Notes: generated from the letters alone by a model not told the origin. A stretch of DNA of 64,000 nucleotides from Spirosoma montaniterrae (GCF_001988955.1 NZ_CP014263.1:3194001-3258000); one strand, 5' to 3'; positions 15,735 to 25,176 are shown, numbered from the stretch's first letter. Program-made: numbers and translations.

Positions 15735-18077
15735 TTAAAATTTTAGCTGGTACGAGACATAGGGAAGGAGCGGAAGAACGGCTTGTTGCGTAATTTCCAT
15801 TCGATCATATACAGACCCTGATGGAGTCCCGTTCTGAGTTTTTCGCATTAACGTCTGGGGTTCCAGATAATACGGATTGGCCCGGTTATAGACGTTATAA
15901 GCACCGAAATTCCAGGCGGCCTGACGCCCACGGCGGGTTAAAAAAGCATAGGTAGCCCCAACATCCAGCCGATGATAATTCGGCATCCGGTAATTATTAC
16001 GATCTTCATAAATGGGTCTGGGTTCTCCATCTAAGCCGATCTGTGCACCCGTAGGTAGTGTAACGGGATAGCCAGTCTGATAAACCCAATTAGCCGATAA
16101 AGCCCACTTTTTGGTCAGTTGATAGTTGCCCACCCAAGCCAGATTGTGCCGTCGGTCGTAGCGGGCTGGATACCAACGTCCATCGTTAATGGCAGGCGTC
16201 TGACGTTCGCTGTTAGCATACGTATAGGATATCCAACCGTTAAATCGGCCTGTAGTCTTATGAACCATTGCTTCGATACCACGCACACGACCGCTAACCG
16301 GCTGAATGACGATATCCTGCCAGTTTCGTCTAAAATCAGATACAAGGTCGGCACCTTGTATGTAATCTATTAAATAGTACAGGCGTTTCTTGTATACTTC
16401 AGCCGATACCCGCCAGGTTTTATTATCTGTCCAATAGATACCTAATTCTCTCTGATTAGACCAGGATGGTCGAATTTTCTGCGTAGCTGGCACCCATATA
16501 TCGTTGGGTATTCCAATACCGTTAGATGTAAGCTGGTGTATAGACTGGATCATTGTACTCAATCCACCTTTAAGCGTCAGTTGTGGCAATAAGGCAACGC
16601 CAACACTCAGACGTGGTTCCCATGACAAATAGGTAGTTTGATCAACTTTAAAGTAGGGCATACGCATCCCCATGTTAAGCCGGAGCCAGGATCGGGGTTG
16701 CCAGTCATTTTCAATAAAAACGGCTTGTTCCTGTGCGTAGATAGGTCGACTTTCATTCGGCTGGTCAAACTCCGGGCGGCTCGACTCCACAATACTTATT
16801 CGACCCGGATAAAAACGGTGCCAGATTTGCTCGCCACCAGCCCGAAGCGTATAAGCGGGCGATGGCGTAAACTCCAGACTGGTTTTTATAGCCCAGTCGC
16901 GAACAGTATTCCGAATAGAAATGGAATTTAGCAATACATCTTCACCAACCTGCGTTCGGCTGCTGCCCCCAAACTGATACGCGAAATTGCTGTAGAGCAA
17001 CGTTACTTTTCCGAATAATTTAGGGGTTAGCGCACGGTTGTAGCGCACGGTTGAGGTTAGATTTCCCCAGCGCAGGGTTGTCTGAGTGCGGTCACTCTTA
17101 TCTTGCTCCGCATATTTGAAAAAATCGTTATTGTGATAAACGCTAACAAACAACTGACTTTTATCATTGAAGCGGTGGTTTACCTTGGCGTTCAGGTCAT
17201 AAAACCAGACATTGGTCAAATTTTCAACCCGCTTTCCTGCCCACAGGCGAATGTTCTGTGGTAGAAACAGCAGGCCAGTGTTCATAGTGCGGGCCGCTAC
17301 CATATACGATGAAGTACCTTTACGCAGGGGACCTTCGGCCAGAAACCGTGAACTAATCACGCCAATACTTAACTCTTGCCGGGCTTTCTGGTTATTGCCT
17401 TCTTTCATGGAAATGTCCAGCACCGAAGCCAGCCGTCCACCATAGCGGGCTGGAAAGCCGCCCTTGTAGAGGTCAATATGCCGGACTGCATCAGGGTTGA
17501 AGGCAGAAAAAAATCCAAACGCGTGCGATGCATTGTAAACAGGAGCTTCATCGAGCAATATCAGGTTCTGTTCCGGGCTGCTTCCGCGCACATACAAGCC
17601 CGAACTGCCCTCCTGCCCAATCGAAACACCCGGCGTGGTAGCTAAGGCTTTCATTAGATCAGCTTCGCCTAAAAGCATAGGAATTTGTTTCAGCCGCTGA
17701 ACCGGAATGCTTAACAGGCCAGGTTCTGTTCGGAGTGCCTGTTGCCTGACCGTTATGGCCGACAGCGTGTCGGAATGCAGCCGGATTGTTAACAATGTGT
17801 CTCGCTCAACACCGATGCGGTCGATAACAGGCGCATAGCCAACATACGATACACGCAGGTTGTAATATGCCTGATGCGGCAGTGTCAGACTGAAAAAACC
17901 ATACTGATTAGTTGTAGTTCCTTTTACAAAAGCTGTTGCCTGAACGGAAGCCCCAATTAAGGCTTCTCCACTGCTGTGTTCGCGCACATAACCTGAAATA
18001 GTGACAGTGCGTTGGGCAAACAGTGGCTCATAACCGAGCAGAAATAGCAGAAATAACAGATAGATACGTTGTTTCAT
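15735..18077 (-). CDS. TonB-dependent outer-membrane receptor
   Basis: A 780-residue receptor. Signal peptide at 1-21 (ending LFAQ), then a carboxypeptidase-like regulatory domain ('VTISGYVREHSSGEALIGAS', residues 24-105), a plug ('LMKALATTPGVSIGQEGSSG' through 'FNPDAVRHIDLYKGGFPARYGG') and a 22-stranded barrel ending 'LPYVSYQLKF' with the terminal Phe needed for barrel assembly. It lies 19 bases downstream of the DUF4249 lipoprotein on the same strand, the usual pairing in Cytophagales, where the lipoprotein is thought to lid or assist the barrel. The ligand is unknown; there are no sugar or siderophore genes next to it. Confidence 0.92.
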   Translation of the reverse strand: MKQRIYLLFLLFLLGYEPLFAQRTVTISGYVREHSSGEALIGASVQATAFVKGTTTNQYGFFSLTLPHQAYYNLRVSYVGYAPVIDRIGVERDTLLTIRLHSDTLSAITVRQQALRTEPGLLSIPVQRLKQIPMLLGEADLMKALATTPGVSIGQEGSSGLYVRGSSPEQNLILLDEAPVYNASHAFGFFSAFNPDAVRHIDLYKGGFPARYGGRLASVLDISMKEGNNQKARQELSIGVISSRFLAEGPLRKGTSSYMVAARTMNTGLLFLPQNIRLWAGKRVENLTNVWFYDLNAKVNHRFNDKSQLFVSVYHNNDFFKYAEQDKSDRTQTTLRWGNLTSTVRYNRALTPKLFGKVTLLYSNFAYQFGGSSRTQVGEDVLLNSISIRNTVRDWAIKTSLEFTPSPAYTLRAGGEQIWHRFYPGRISIVESSRPEFDQPNESRPIYAQEQAVFIENDWQPRSWLRLNMGMRMPYFKVDQTTYLSWEPRLSVGVALLPQLTLKGGLSTMIQSIHQLTSNGIGIPNDIWVPATQKIRPSWSNQRELGIYWTDNKTWRVSAEVYKKRLYYLIDYIQGADLVSDFRRNWQDIVIQPVSGRVRGIEAMVHKTTGRFNGWISYTYANSERQTPAINDGRWYPARYDRRHNLAWVGNYQLTKKWALSANWVYQTGYPVTLPTGAQIGLDGEPRPIYEDRNNYRMPNYHRLDVGATYAFLTRRGRQAAWNFGAYNVYNRANPYYLEPQTLMRKTQNGTPSGSVYDRMEITQQAVLPLLPYVSYQLKF

Positions 18078-18096
18078 CGGATTAATTCAGATCAAA

Positions 18097-19059
18097 TTAC
18101 CGAATACGAATGGTTTGCTTGTATTCGTTCAGGGCAGCTACTACGCCATAGCCGCCAATAACATTTGTGTAGGTGCGTTTGGGTTCGGTGAATGCATTGG
18201 CAAGCCCTTCGGTGATCTGATACGTTTTGCCGTACTCGAAATATTCCGGCGATACAGAAAACAAACGAATCCGCAACTCATCTACATAATCTTCGTCAAG
18301 TTGAGTTTTATCTATGGTGAATCTACGGTCGTAGACTAACGTCTCGATAACAATCCCCAGTTCTTTCTCAGACTGGGCAAAACAGGCGTCGCTGTAGATG
18401 GTGGCAGACCCTGGAACATATTCTTCTGTTTTTGACAATAAACTGGTTAGTGCAATCTCCTTAAAACAATCATCATCGCGGTAGTTGAAGCCACCCAAGG
18501 CCCTTTCAATTGGTAGAATATTGCCGCCATCAGGCTTTCCATTCCGAAACGGCTCAATGCCAACGGCATAATAATTACCAATTTCTGGATAATCAGTAAG
18601 CTTAATACGTAATAAGTGGGGGTCAGCATATGGATTAAGCGATGTCACCTTAGCTACTGTATCATACTGAATTTGATGAAGCGGAAATACCTTTGGTATC
18701 ATAACTGGCTTGCTTTGTGCCGACTCAAAGCCCGTTGCTTCGGCCTTAATCACATAAGTTACCCCGGCTTTAAGCGCGTAGTCAAACAGCCGATAATTGC
18801 CCTCTGAAACATATGACAGCCTGCCGACTAATGTACTGTTGGCATACAACGAAACAACCGCATTATCGACATAGGTTTTTTCGGGTATTGCACCCGTAGC
18901 GGGCCATGTGCGCCCCACAAATACCTCTGGAGCCTGATTGGCCCGCAAAAGACCATTGACCACCAATTTGGAACCAGCAAACGATAGGTCATATACGACA
19001 CCATCCTGGCACGAAAACCCCAGTAAGCAGACGAAACACGCAAGAATTCTGACGACCAT
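18097..19059 (-). CDS. DUF4249 lipoprotein
   Basis: A 320-residue surface lipoprotein. The start at ATG 19059 gives MVVRILACFVCLLGFSCQDG with lipobox LGFSC (Cys17). A longer frame from 19218 has no credible leader and overlaps the preceding gene. The first domain is an immunoglobulin-like sandwich ('KLVVNGLLRANQAPEVFVGR', residues about 26-100), followed by the DUF4249 C-terminal part with 'LRIKLTDYPEIGNYYAVGIEP' and a late 'YGVVAALNEYKQTIRIR'. DUF4249 proteins accompany TonB-dependent receptors, as here. Role in ligand capture is inferred. Confidence 0.85.
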   Translation of the reverse strand: MVVRILACFVCLLGFSCQDGVVYDLSFAGSKLVVNGLLRANQAPEVFVGRTWPATGAIPEKTYVDNAVVSLYANSTLVGRLSYVSEGNYRLFDYALKAGVTYVIKAEATGFESAQSKPVMIPKVFPLHQIQYDTVAKVTSLNPYADPHLLRIKLTDYPEIGNYYAVGIEPFRNGKPDGGNILPIERALGGFNYRDDDCFKEIALTSLLSKTEEYVPGSATIYSDACFAQSEKELGIVIETLVYDRRFTIDKTQLDEDYVDELRIRLFSVSPEYFEYGKTYQITEGLANAFTEPKRTYTNVIGGYGVVAALNEYKQTIRIR

Positions 19060-19129
19060 TTTAGTTGTACTAAAATCGTCAACCGGGCAGGACGACCCCA
19101 GCAAGCTGGCTGCCCGACTGACGAACGGT

Positions 19130-20101
19130 TTAAATATTTGTGGAGAATGAGATAAGTTGAGTACGATTCTTCCCGATAGAACCACCATTACCGTTACAAA
19201 CACCTCTAAAGGTGGCATTCATGGTTACGGTTCCTACCGAACCTGAGGTCCAGCTTTCCTGATAACGCCATCTTATTGTTTCAGAATGGTTTTCTTCATA
19301 CCAGGGAGATATGGGGTTGCCATTCAGAGTAGCCGAACCGCTAACCGACATACCGTCGGAAGGGTGGGCACCCCAGCCCCACCAGTTACTCCGCTGATGG
19401 CGTACTTCAACACCGGTAGACCAATATTGCTGTGGAAATGGGTAGTTCTTCGCCCAAGTGTTGCCTCTGAACCGGCGTTCAACCAAACCTGTGGAATTGT
19501 AAGGAATATCCCAGTAATCATCAACAGTAGCCCGACGGGCACCACTCGGCGTTTTGATGTTGACGCTGGTGGGCAGATTATCTACTGCTCTCGACACAAC
19601 ATGCGGACCACTGCCCCGGAGCAACTCCTGCTCATAGCGCAGGTGCGTCCGGGATACGGCTACGTCGCTGATGTGAATCAGGATGTCGCCAACCTGCACT
19701 AACCCTTTTGCGTTGACAAGGTTAGCCAGCGCAAAATCCGAGAGAGCCCGTCTGAAATCGCGGTCTTTGCCCACGCCCTTGACCGTATAGACACCTTCAT
19801 ATTGCTGAATGGTGCCATCTTCGAGTGCTTTGCCGATGTCGTACTTCACCAGATTAGTGTACGATTTATTCAGCGAAACGAACCCGGGAAAACGTTTTTC
19901 CCAGTTCTTCAGGCCATCCGGTGCGTTTAACATGTTGAGTGTACGCATAAAATCGGTTGTCGATGCGAACGTTAAACGGTCTCCCGACACTGTGATTTGG
20001 GGTTCAGGCGTAGCACTAATAGGCGAGACACTTGTCTCATCTGTAGTAGGCTGACAGGATAGGTTTTTTTGTAAAACAATTGACCTCACAAACCCCGCCA
20101 T
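19130..20101 (-). CDS. Protein of unknown function, possible lipoprotein with a short leader
   Basis: A 323-residue protein I do not recognise. It starts MAGFVRSIVLQKNLSCQPTT: the Cys in NLSC looks like a lipobox, but the hydrophobic core that should precede it is very short. A run of seven A in the DNA here could hide a frameshift. Residues about 35-180 are mixed alpha/beta ('KYDIGKALEDGTIQQYEGVY', 'GDILIHISDVAV'), and residues 180-323 are rich in Trp, Asn and Gly ('RSNWWGWGAHPSDGMSVSG') like a secreted beta domain. It lies 70 bases upstream of the DUF4249 gene on the same strand and may belong to that operon. Confidence 0.6.
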   Translation of the reverse strand: MAGFVRSIVLQKNLSCQPTTDETSVSPISATPEPQITVSGDRLTFASTTDFMRTLNMLNAPDGLKNWEKRFPGFVSLNKSYTNLVKYDIGKALEDGTIQQYEGVYTVKGVGKDRDFRRALSDFALANLVNAKGLVQVGDILIHISDVAVSRTHLRYEQELLRGSGPHVVSRAVDNLPTSVNIKTPSGARRATVDDYWDIPYNSTGLVERRFRGNTWAKNYPFPQQYWSTGVEVRHQRSNWWGWGAHPSDGMSVSGSATLNGNPISPWYEENHSETIRWRYQESWTSGSVGTVTMNATFRGVCNGNGGSIGKNRTQLISFSTNI

Positions 20102-20125
20102 CGGTCGTCAAACTGTGCGGGGTTT
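20090..20125 (-). promoter_or_regulatory. Hairpin enclosing the start codon of the unknown protein
   Basis: AAACCCCGC (20090-20098) pairs with GCGGGGTTT (20117-20125). On the minus strand the ATG at 20101-20099 lies in the loop and codons 2-4 form the 3' arm. The stem could limit translation, or mark a terminator of an earlier unit; no T run follows. Confidence 0.45.
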
Positions 20126-20215
20126 GCTTGTTACAAAGGTAGCGGGGCAATTAGTGTAGCCTTCTTGCCCTAAAGCAAGAAATGAGTTGATCTAAATCAA
20201 AAAAAAATTACTTGT

Positions 20216-20788
20216 TTATACGCTTCGTTTTGCTCTAAGCCTACTAAGCGTTGATGGCGTCACATCAAGGTAAGACGCCAGATGTTGAAGCGGCACCCGG
20301 CTGTAAAGTTCAGGGTAATGCTGCACGAAATGATCGAACCGCTGTTGGGCCGTCAGGCTCCGCAGCACCCTGAGCCGGCTTTCATTTTGCAGTAAAAAAT
20401 GTTCGGCTAACAGCCGCATTAAGTTTTCCACCTCGGGCATTGCCGTTAGTATGCGTTGTATATCACTGTGGCGGACATACGCAATAATCGAGGGTTCTAT
20501 AACCTGAATGGTCTCGAAGGACGGCACCTGCCGGAAAAAACTCCGGGCCGAGCAGGCAAACTGCTCATCACTGGCAAACCACGACGTGTATTCTTTGCCC
20601 TCCCATTCATAAAAGGCGCGAACCAAACCAGATTCTATAAAATAAAGTTTATCGCTTACATCTCCTTCATGAAGTAATACGCTCCCTCGTTTAGCAGGTT
20701 GTGTGACAAAGGCACCGGAGATGGTGGCCCAGATGTCACCAGAAAGTTTACATTTTTCGTTGGTAAAGCTATTAATGGTTGTCCGCAT
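20216..20788 (-). CDS. Crp/Fnr-family transcriptional regulator
   Basis: A 190-residue regulator. Residues about 15-130 form the cyclic-nucleotide-binding fold ('KRGSVLLHEGDVSDKLYFIE', 'LVRAFYEWEGKEYTSWFASD'). The ligand-binding motif of true Crp is not conserved. Residues 130-190 are a helical segment and a winged helix ending 'LASYLDVTPSTLSRLRAKRS', whose recognition helix is the usual Bacteroidota form. It is transcribed toward the unknown protein and DUF4249/TonB genes, 114 bases away, and may control them. Confidence 0.85.
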   Translation of the reverse strand: MRTTINSFTNEKCKLSGDIWATISGAFVTQPAKRGSVLLHEGDVSDKLYFIESGLVRAFYEWEGKEYTSWFASDEQFACSARSFFRQVPSFETIQVIEPSIIAYVRHSDIQRILTAMPEVENLMRLLAEHFLLQNESRLRVLRSLTAQQRFDHFVQHYPELYSRVPLQHLASYLDVTPSTLSRLRAKRSV

Positions 20789-20901
20789 TGATCTGGTATA
20801 AATCGGGGCAGCAAATTAGCTACTTACTTTTGTAACACCAGTGTACTTTGGTAAATTATTTCAACATTATCAGCCTATTTGTCTATAGGTGTTGACTACC
20901 T

Positions 20902-21504
20902 ATGATCAATTATCGTTTTTATCCATCGTTACTCAACGCGTTTTCGCGCTATGTGCGCGGGGGCAATTTGTTGGCGCAGGAGCTTATCGACAGCATCAAC
21001 CGCGTAGCCACACCCACCACCGAAGCGCAGGAGCGCGGCATCTCGTTTGAGGAAGCCATCATTAAAGGCACCAACGAAGAACGCTTCGACCCGGACATTG
21101 TGCGGAAAGTGCGGAAACTGCTCCCCCGCCCCATTGTTGATACGCAGGTCTATTGCCAATGGCAGGTCGACGACGTGCTGTTTTACGGCTACGTCGATTT
21201 GATCGGTAAATTCAAAGCCGTTGACCTGAAAACTACGGCATCGTATCAGAAAGACCGGTACGTATTCAACCACCAGAATTTGTATCTCCACGCGCTCAAA
21301 CGCAAGGGTATCAAGCTGATGGAATACGTCATTACAGACTTTACAGACGTGTACGTCGAAAGCTACTCGCTTACGCACCCCATCGACCGGCAGTTGGAAG
21401 AAATCAGGCTCTTTAAAGCGTTTCTGGAAGAACATCGCCCTTTGATAACCGATAAAAAGATATTCGTTAACGACGGCGAAGACCCCGACGCCCGGCGAAA
21501 GTAG
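20902..21504 (+). CDS. PD-(D/E)XK nuclease-superfamily protein
   Basis: A 200-residue protein with the PD-(D/E)XK core: 'LFYGYVDLIGKFKAVDLKTT' contains the two motif strands, with Asp in YVDLIG and D-L-K in VDLKTT as likely metal and catalytic residues. A downstream helix with 'YVFNHQNLYLHALKRKGI' corresponds to the QxxxY helix of the RecB family. The N-terminal 'FSRYVRGGNLLAQELIDSI' is helical. The protein stands alone, close to the MFS gene whose promoter overlaps its stop. TACTTTTG at 20825-20832 could be its -7 element. Confidence 0.75.
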   Translation: MINYRFYPSLLNAFSRYVRGGNLLAQELIDSINRVATPTTEAQERGISFEEAIIKGTNEERFDPDIVRKVRKLLPRPIVDTQVYCQWQVDDVLFYGYVDLIGKFKAVDLKTTASYQKDRYVFNHQNLYLHALKRKGIKLMEYVITDFTDVYVESYSLTHPIDRQLEEIRLFKAFLEEHRPLITDKKIFVNDGEDPDARRK

Positions 21505-21512
21505 TACCTTTG
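21505..21512 (+). promoter_or_regulatory. Candidate -7 element of a near-leaderless promoter
   Basis: TACCTTTG ends 4 bases before the ATG of the MFS gene at 21517 and begins right after the stop of the nuclease gene. A -33 TTTG is not seen. Confidence 0.35.
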
Positions 21513-21516
21513 CCGC

Positions 21517-22749
21517 ATGTTTCAGCGAACGCTCCGGCTGTATCAACGTGCGTATCAGGGTCTGTCACCGTCGGTATGGCTGCTGGCGGGCGTTATGCTC
21601 ATCAATCGTTGCGGCACGATGGTGTTGCCGTTTCTGACGCTTTATCTTACCCAGCATTTGCGCTATTCCGTTGCCGATGCGGGTATAGTTATGGCGGTTT
21701 ACGGCATCGGTGCGTTTATTGGTACGTTTCTGGGTGGGCGGCTTACCGACCGATTCGGATTTTATTACGTGCAGCTTTGCAGCCTGCTGTTTGGCGGAGT
21801 AGCCCTGTTGTTCATTCAATTTGTAACTAACTTTTACGCCCTCTGCGGCAGTGTGTTTGTCTTCACACTGCTGGGCGACACGTTCCGGCCTGCAAATCAG
21901 GTTGCCATTTCACACTATACCGAGACCGACGCCCGCACGCGGGCTTTTTCGCTGAACCGACTGGCAATCAACCTCGGCTGGGCCGTGGGGGGCGGGCTGG
22001 GCGGCTGGCTCGCCAGCATCGATTATGGGCTACTGTTCTGGGTCGATGGACTAACATGCATCGTGGCCGGGCTGGTGTTATGGCGATTTCTACCCGTGCC
22101 AGCACCGGTTTTGCAACCAGAACCAGTAGGCCCCGACCAGCTCACTGCAGGAGTCAGCTTTACAACACCCGAAACAGGAAGCAACTCCCCTTTCCGCGAC
22201 CGGCTATTCGTTGGGTTTGTGATCTGTTCGGCCCTCTACTTCCTGACATTCATGCAGTTGTTCACGCTCGTGCCGCTGTTTTTCAAGGAGGTTCTACGCC
22301 TGACCGAACGCGCCATCGGAACGCTGATGGCACTGAACGGCCTGTTGATTGTGCTGATTGAAATGGCGTTGGTCTATGAGCTTGAACAACGTAAAATCCC
22401 CAAACTCAGGCTAATTCTGATCGGCGTTTTGCTAACAGTTGCTTCTTACGGCACGTTGGCCATAACAACCGCGTCCGTTGGTGCTTTAGCCTTTATGCTG
22501 CTGATTACGCTGGCCGAAATGCTGGCAATGCCGTTTATCCAGTCCTTCACAGTTGGTCGTGCCAGTCCGGCTACGCGGGGGCAGTATCTGGCTTTATATG
22601 CAATGGGCGGAGCAGCCGCACAAACCCTCTCGCCAATAGTTGGGGCGCAGATGGTTGGGCATTACGGCTTCTCAACGCATTGGTTCGGTATTATGGCTAT
22701 TGGTTTAGTTTCGGCCAGCGGTTTCTGGTGGCTGAGCCGGAAGGCGTAG
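21517..22749 (+). CDS. MFS transporter
   Basis: A 410-residue inner-membrane transporter with about 12 helices. The Major Facilitator signature is present in loop 2-3: 'GTFLGGRLTDRFGFYYVQ' (residues about 68-85). 'NLGWAVGGGLGGWLASIDYG' is the helix-5 region of drug-efflux type carriers. A polar cytoplasmic loop (residues about 195-230, rich in Pro, Thr and Ser) divides the halves. The substrate is unknown. It is close to the nuclease gene but likely has its own start. Confidence 0.88.
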   Translation: MFQRTLRLYQRAYQGLSPSVWLLAGVMLINRCGTMVLPFLTLYLTQHLRYSVADAGIVMAVYGIGAFIGTFLGGRLTDRFGFYYVQLCSLLFGGVALLFIQFVTNFYALCGSVFVFTLLGDTFRPANQVAISHYTETDARTRAFSLNRLAINLGWAVGGGLGGWLASIDYGLLFWVDGLTCIVAGLVLWRFLPVPAPVLQPEPVGPDQLTAGVSFTTPETGSNSPFRDRLFVGFVICSALYFLTFMQLFTLVPLFFKEVLRLTERAIGTLMALNGLLIVLIEMALVYELEQRKIPKLRLILIGVLLTVASYGTLAITTASVGALAFMLLITLAEMLAMPFIQSFTVGRASPATRGQYLALYAMGGAAAQTLSPIVGAQMVGHYGFSTHWFGIMAIGLVSASGFWWLSRKA

Positions 22750-22800
22750 CCCAAGTCAATTTCTTTACGACCTTTGCCATTATTAGAGGGTGAAACGCAC

Positions 22801-22832
22801 TCTTTCACTCTTTCACTCTTTCACTCTTTCAC
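22801..22832. repeat. Four exact TCTTTCAC tandem octamers
   Basis: Four TCTTTCAC copies fill 22801-22832. GGGTGAAA at 22788-22795 supplies a short complementary left arm. The same octamer family occurs in the folA element at 38741-38827. Confidence 0.85.
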
Positions 22833-22833
22833 G

Positions 22834-24186
22834 TTGAAACTCTGGCAAAAAGAAGGCGTTGACACCGAATCCACGGCGGTTGCCTCTGAAATCGAGAACT
22901 TTACCGTCGGGCGCGACCGCGAGATGGACCTCTACCTCGCTCCGTTCGATGTACTTGGAAACCTCGCCCACGCGCAAATGCTCGAAACCATTGGCTTGCT
23001 GACGAGCGATGAACTCCGGGCGTTGCAAACTGAACTGAAGCAGATTTATGCGCAGATTCAGGCAGGGCAGTTTGTAATCGAAGATGGCATTGAGGACGTC
23101 CATTCGCAGGTCGAACTGATGCTGACGCGTGCGTTGGGCGATGTAGGCAAAAAAATTCATTCGGGCCGTTCGCGCAACGATCAGGTGCTGGTTGACATGA
23201 AACTATTCACCCGCGACCGGCTCTGGGCAGTAGCCGAAGCCACCCAACGCGTGTTCGACCAGCTCATCAGCCGGTCGGAGCAACACAAAAATGACCTGCT
23301 GCCCGGCTATACGCACCTGCAAATTGCTATGCCGTCGTCGTTTGGGTTGTGGTTTGGAGCCTATGCCGAAGCCCTTTCCGACGATATGCTGACGCTGCAA
23401 ACGGCCTACCGGCTCGCCAACCGGAACCCGCTCGGTTCGGGTGCTGGCTATGGCTCATCGTTCCCGCTAAACCGCTCACTCACAACGGAGTTACTGGGTT
23501 TTGAGGGCATGCACGTCAACGTGGTATACGCGCAGATGAGCCGGGGCAAAACCGAACAAACCGCCCTGAATGCACTGGCAACCGTGGCCGCTACACTCTC
23601 CCGCATGGCAATGGACATCTGTCTGTATAACAGCCAGAATTTCGGTTTTCTGACGCTGCCCGACGCGCTCACTACGGGCAGCAGCATTATGCCGCACAAG
23701 AAAAATCCTGACGTAGCCGAACTGCTTCGGGCCAAAACCAACCGCATGAAAGCCCTGCCGATGGAAGTGACCATGGTGCTAAGCAACCTCCCCTCCGGCT
23801 ACCACCGCGACATGCAGATTTTGAAGGAAATTCTAATGCCCGCCTTCGATGACCTGCTCGACTGTCTCCACATCACCGGGTTTATGCTCGAACATCTACA
23901 GGTAAAACCTAATCTGCTCGATGATCCCAAATACGATTTGCTGTTCAGTGTAGAACGCGTGAACGAGTTGGTGTTGCAGGGCGTACCGTTTCGCGAAGCG
24001 TATCGGATTGTCGGTAAAGAAATTGCCGAACATAGTTATGAGCCGCCCCGGCAGTTGCACCATACGCACGAAGGCAGCATAGGAAATTTGCAAAATGACC
24101 TGATTATAAGTCAGATGCAACAGGCCATTGCCGGATTCGGAGCCGAGCGGGCGCAGGAGGCCGCAACCCGGCTGCTCACACGTTAA
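22834..24186 (+). CDS. argH: Argininosuccinate lyase
   Basis: A 450-residue fumarase-superfamily enzyme that splits argininosuccinate into arginine and fumarate. Family blocks are 'MKLWQKEG' at the start, 'NFTVGRDREMDLYLAPFDVL', 'IEDVHSQVELMLTRALG', 'KIHSGRSRNDQVLVDM', 'THLQIAMPSSFGLW' and the flexible signature loop 'TTGSSIMPHKKNPDVAE' with the catalytic Ser. I choose TTG 22834 as the start, because upstream in-frame residues are only the translation of the octamer repeat and MKLWQKEG is the normal N-terminus. Its stop overlaps that of the SMP-30-like gene on the other strand by 4 bases. No other arg gene is near. Confidence 0.93.
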   Translation: MKLWQKEGVDTESTAVASEIENFTVGRDREMDLYLAPFDVLGNLAHAQMLETIGLLTSDELRALQTELKQIYAQIQAGQFVIEDGIEDVHSQVELMLTRALGDVGKKIHSGRSRNDQVLVDMKLFTRDRLWAVAEATQRVFDQLISRSEQHKNDLLPGYTHLQIAMPSSFGLWFGAYAEALSDDMLTLQTAYRLANRNPLGSGAGYGSSFPLNRSLTTELLGFEGMHVNVVYAQMSRGKTEQTALNALATVAATLSRMAMDICLYNSQNFGFLTLPDALTTGSSIMPHKKNPDVAELLRAKTNRMKALPMEVTMVLSNLPSGYHRDMQILKEILMPAFDDLLDCLHITGFMLEHLQVKPNLLDDPKYDLLFSVERVNELVLQGVPFREAYRIVGKEIAEHSYEPPRQLHHTHEGSIGNLQNDLIISQMQQAIAGFGAERAQEAATRLLTR

Positions 24187-25055
24187 CGAACCCGATACGC
24201 CACCAACTTATTCCCGTTGAAGGTTGGTACAATCAGCAGTTTACGGTTGGCGATATACTCAATATCAGCAGCGTTGAGCTTTTGGCTGCGGGTGTCTAAC
24301 AACTGTTGTTTTTGCCCGTCGGCACTGACGTGGAATACCTGCCCATTCCAGTCCGACACAAAAAAGTTGCCTTTTCCTTCAGGAACGATACCGTCGGTGC
24401 GATCCATGCCGTCGGCCAGTTTAGTAATTTTTTTGGTTTCTACGTCAACGGTCTGCAATGCGCCGGTTTTGGTGCTGCCAATCATCAGCCGGTTCTTGCC
24501 AACCGCCAGCACCCCGTTGGGTTTTTCGAGTTGTTCGCCTTCCAGCCAAACTTCCCACTTATCGTCTTTCAGTCGGTAAATTTTGTCGAAGCGGCTGTCT
24601 GACACGTAAACTGTGCCTGTTTTATCAACCGTTACGTCGTTCAAAAACGCATTTTTCGGATCAACGGCGTCATACGTTTTTTCGGCCTGACCGTTTTCGG
24701 TGTTGATAACCACCAACCGATATACGTCGGTTACGTAAAGTTTGTTTTTAAACAGTCCCATGCCTTTGGGCGCATTGAGGCCAATTGTCCAGCGCAGGCT
24801 TTCGACAGTACCATCGAGCGAGACTTTTGAAATAAACCCGTTGCCATCGAGCGCGTCTGGCTTACCATCGATGTTGGCAACGTATAAGGTGTTCCGGCCA
24901 TCGTATAATACCGATTCTGGCACGCGCAGCGTCGTGTCTGTTTCCCAAACCTGCTGAAGTTTAAGCGGTTTCGGTCGTGACGCAGGTAGTAAAGCTGCAC
25001 AAATCGTCGCTGTCAGAAGCATTGCGAAGGAAATAGAAAGCTGTTTCATGCCCAA
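24183..25055 (-). CDS. Exported SMP-30/gluconolactonase-like beta-propeller
   Basis: A 290-residue protein with a signal peptide (residues 1-26). The rest is repeated four-strand blades of the SMP-30/NHL type: 'VPESVLYDGRNTLYVANIDG', 'LNAPKGMGLFKNKLYVTDVYR', 'LNDVTVDKTGTVYVSDSRFD', 'KPNGVLAVGKNRLMIG', 'RTDGIVPEGKGNFFVSDWNG'. Glu48 in PES, Asn and Asp in the 'KPNG' and 'DGI...SDW' loops fit the usual metal site of this fold. Whether it is a lactonase is unclear, since many exported members have unknown substrates. The gene ends convergent with argH. Confidence 0.8.
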   Translation of the reverse strand: MGMKQLSISFAMLLTATICAALLPASRPKPLKLQQVWETDTTLRVPESVLYDGRNTLYVANIDGKPDALDGNGFISKVSLDGTVESLRWTIGLNAPKGMGLFKNKLYVTDVYRLVVINTENGQAEKTYDAVDPKNAFLNDVTVDKTGTVYVSDSRFDKIYRLKDDKWEVWLEGEQLEKPNGVLAVGKNRLMIGSTKTGALQTVDVETKKITKLADGMDRTDGIVPEGKGNFFVSDWNGQVFHVSADGQKQQLLDTRSQKLNAADIEYIANRKLLIVPTFNGNKLVAYRVR

Positions 25056-25176
25056 AAAGTTTTCTTCGTAAAAATTTAATTTAGGTTAAAATTTCCCTGA
25101 AAAGGCCGTTTTCTGCCCACATTACCCTGTTAGCCAACCGAAGCCGGGCCTACTTGCCGGCTGCAAATCATAAAGC

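Noticed and set aside
22796..22833. Octamer repeat as CRISPR or phase-variable coding tract
   Set aside because: Only four units with no spacers; the coding extension it would produce is not seen in ArgH. I keep it only as a repeat element next to a TTG start.
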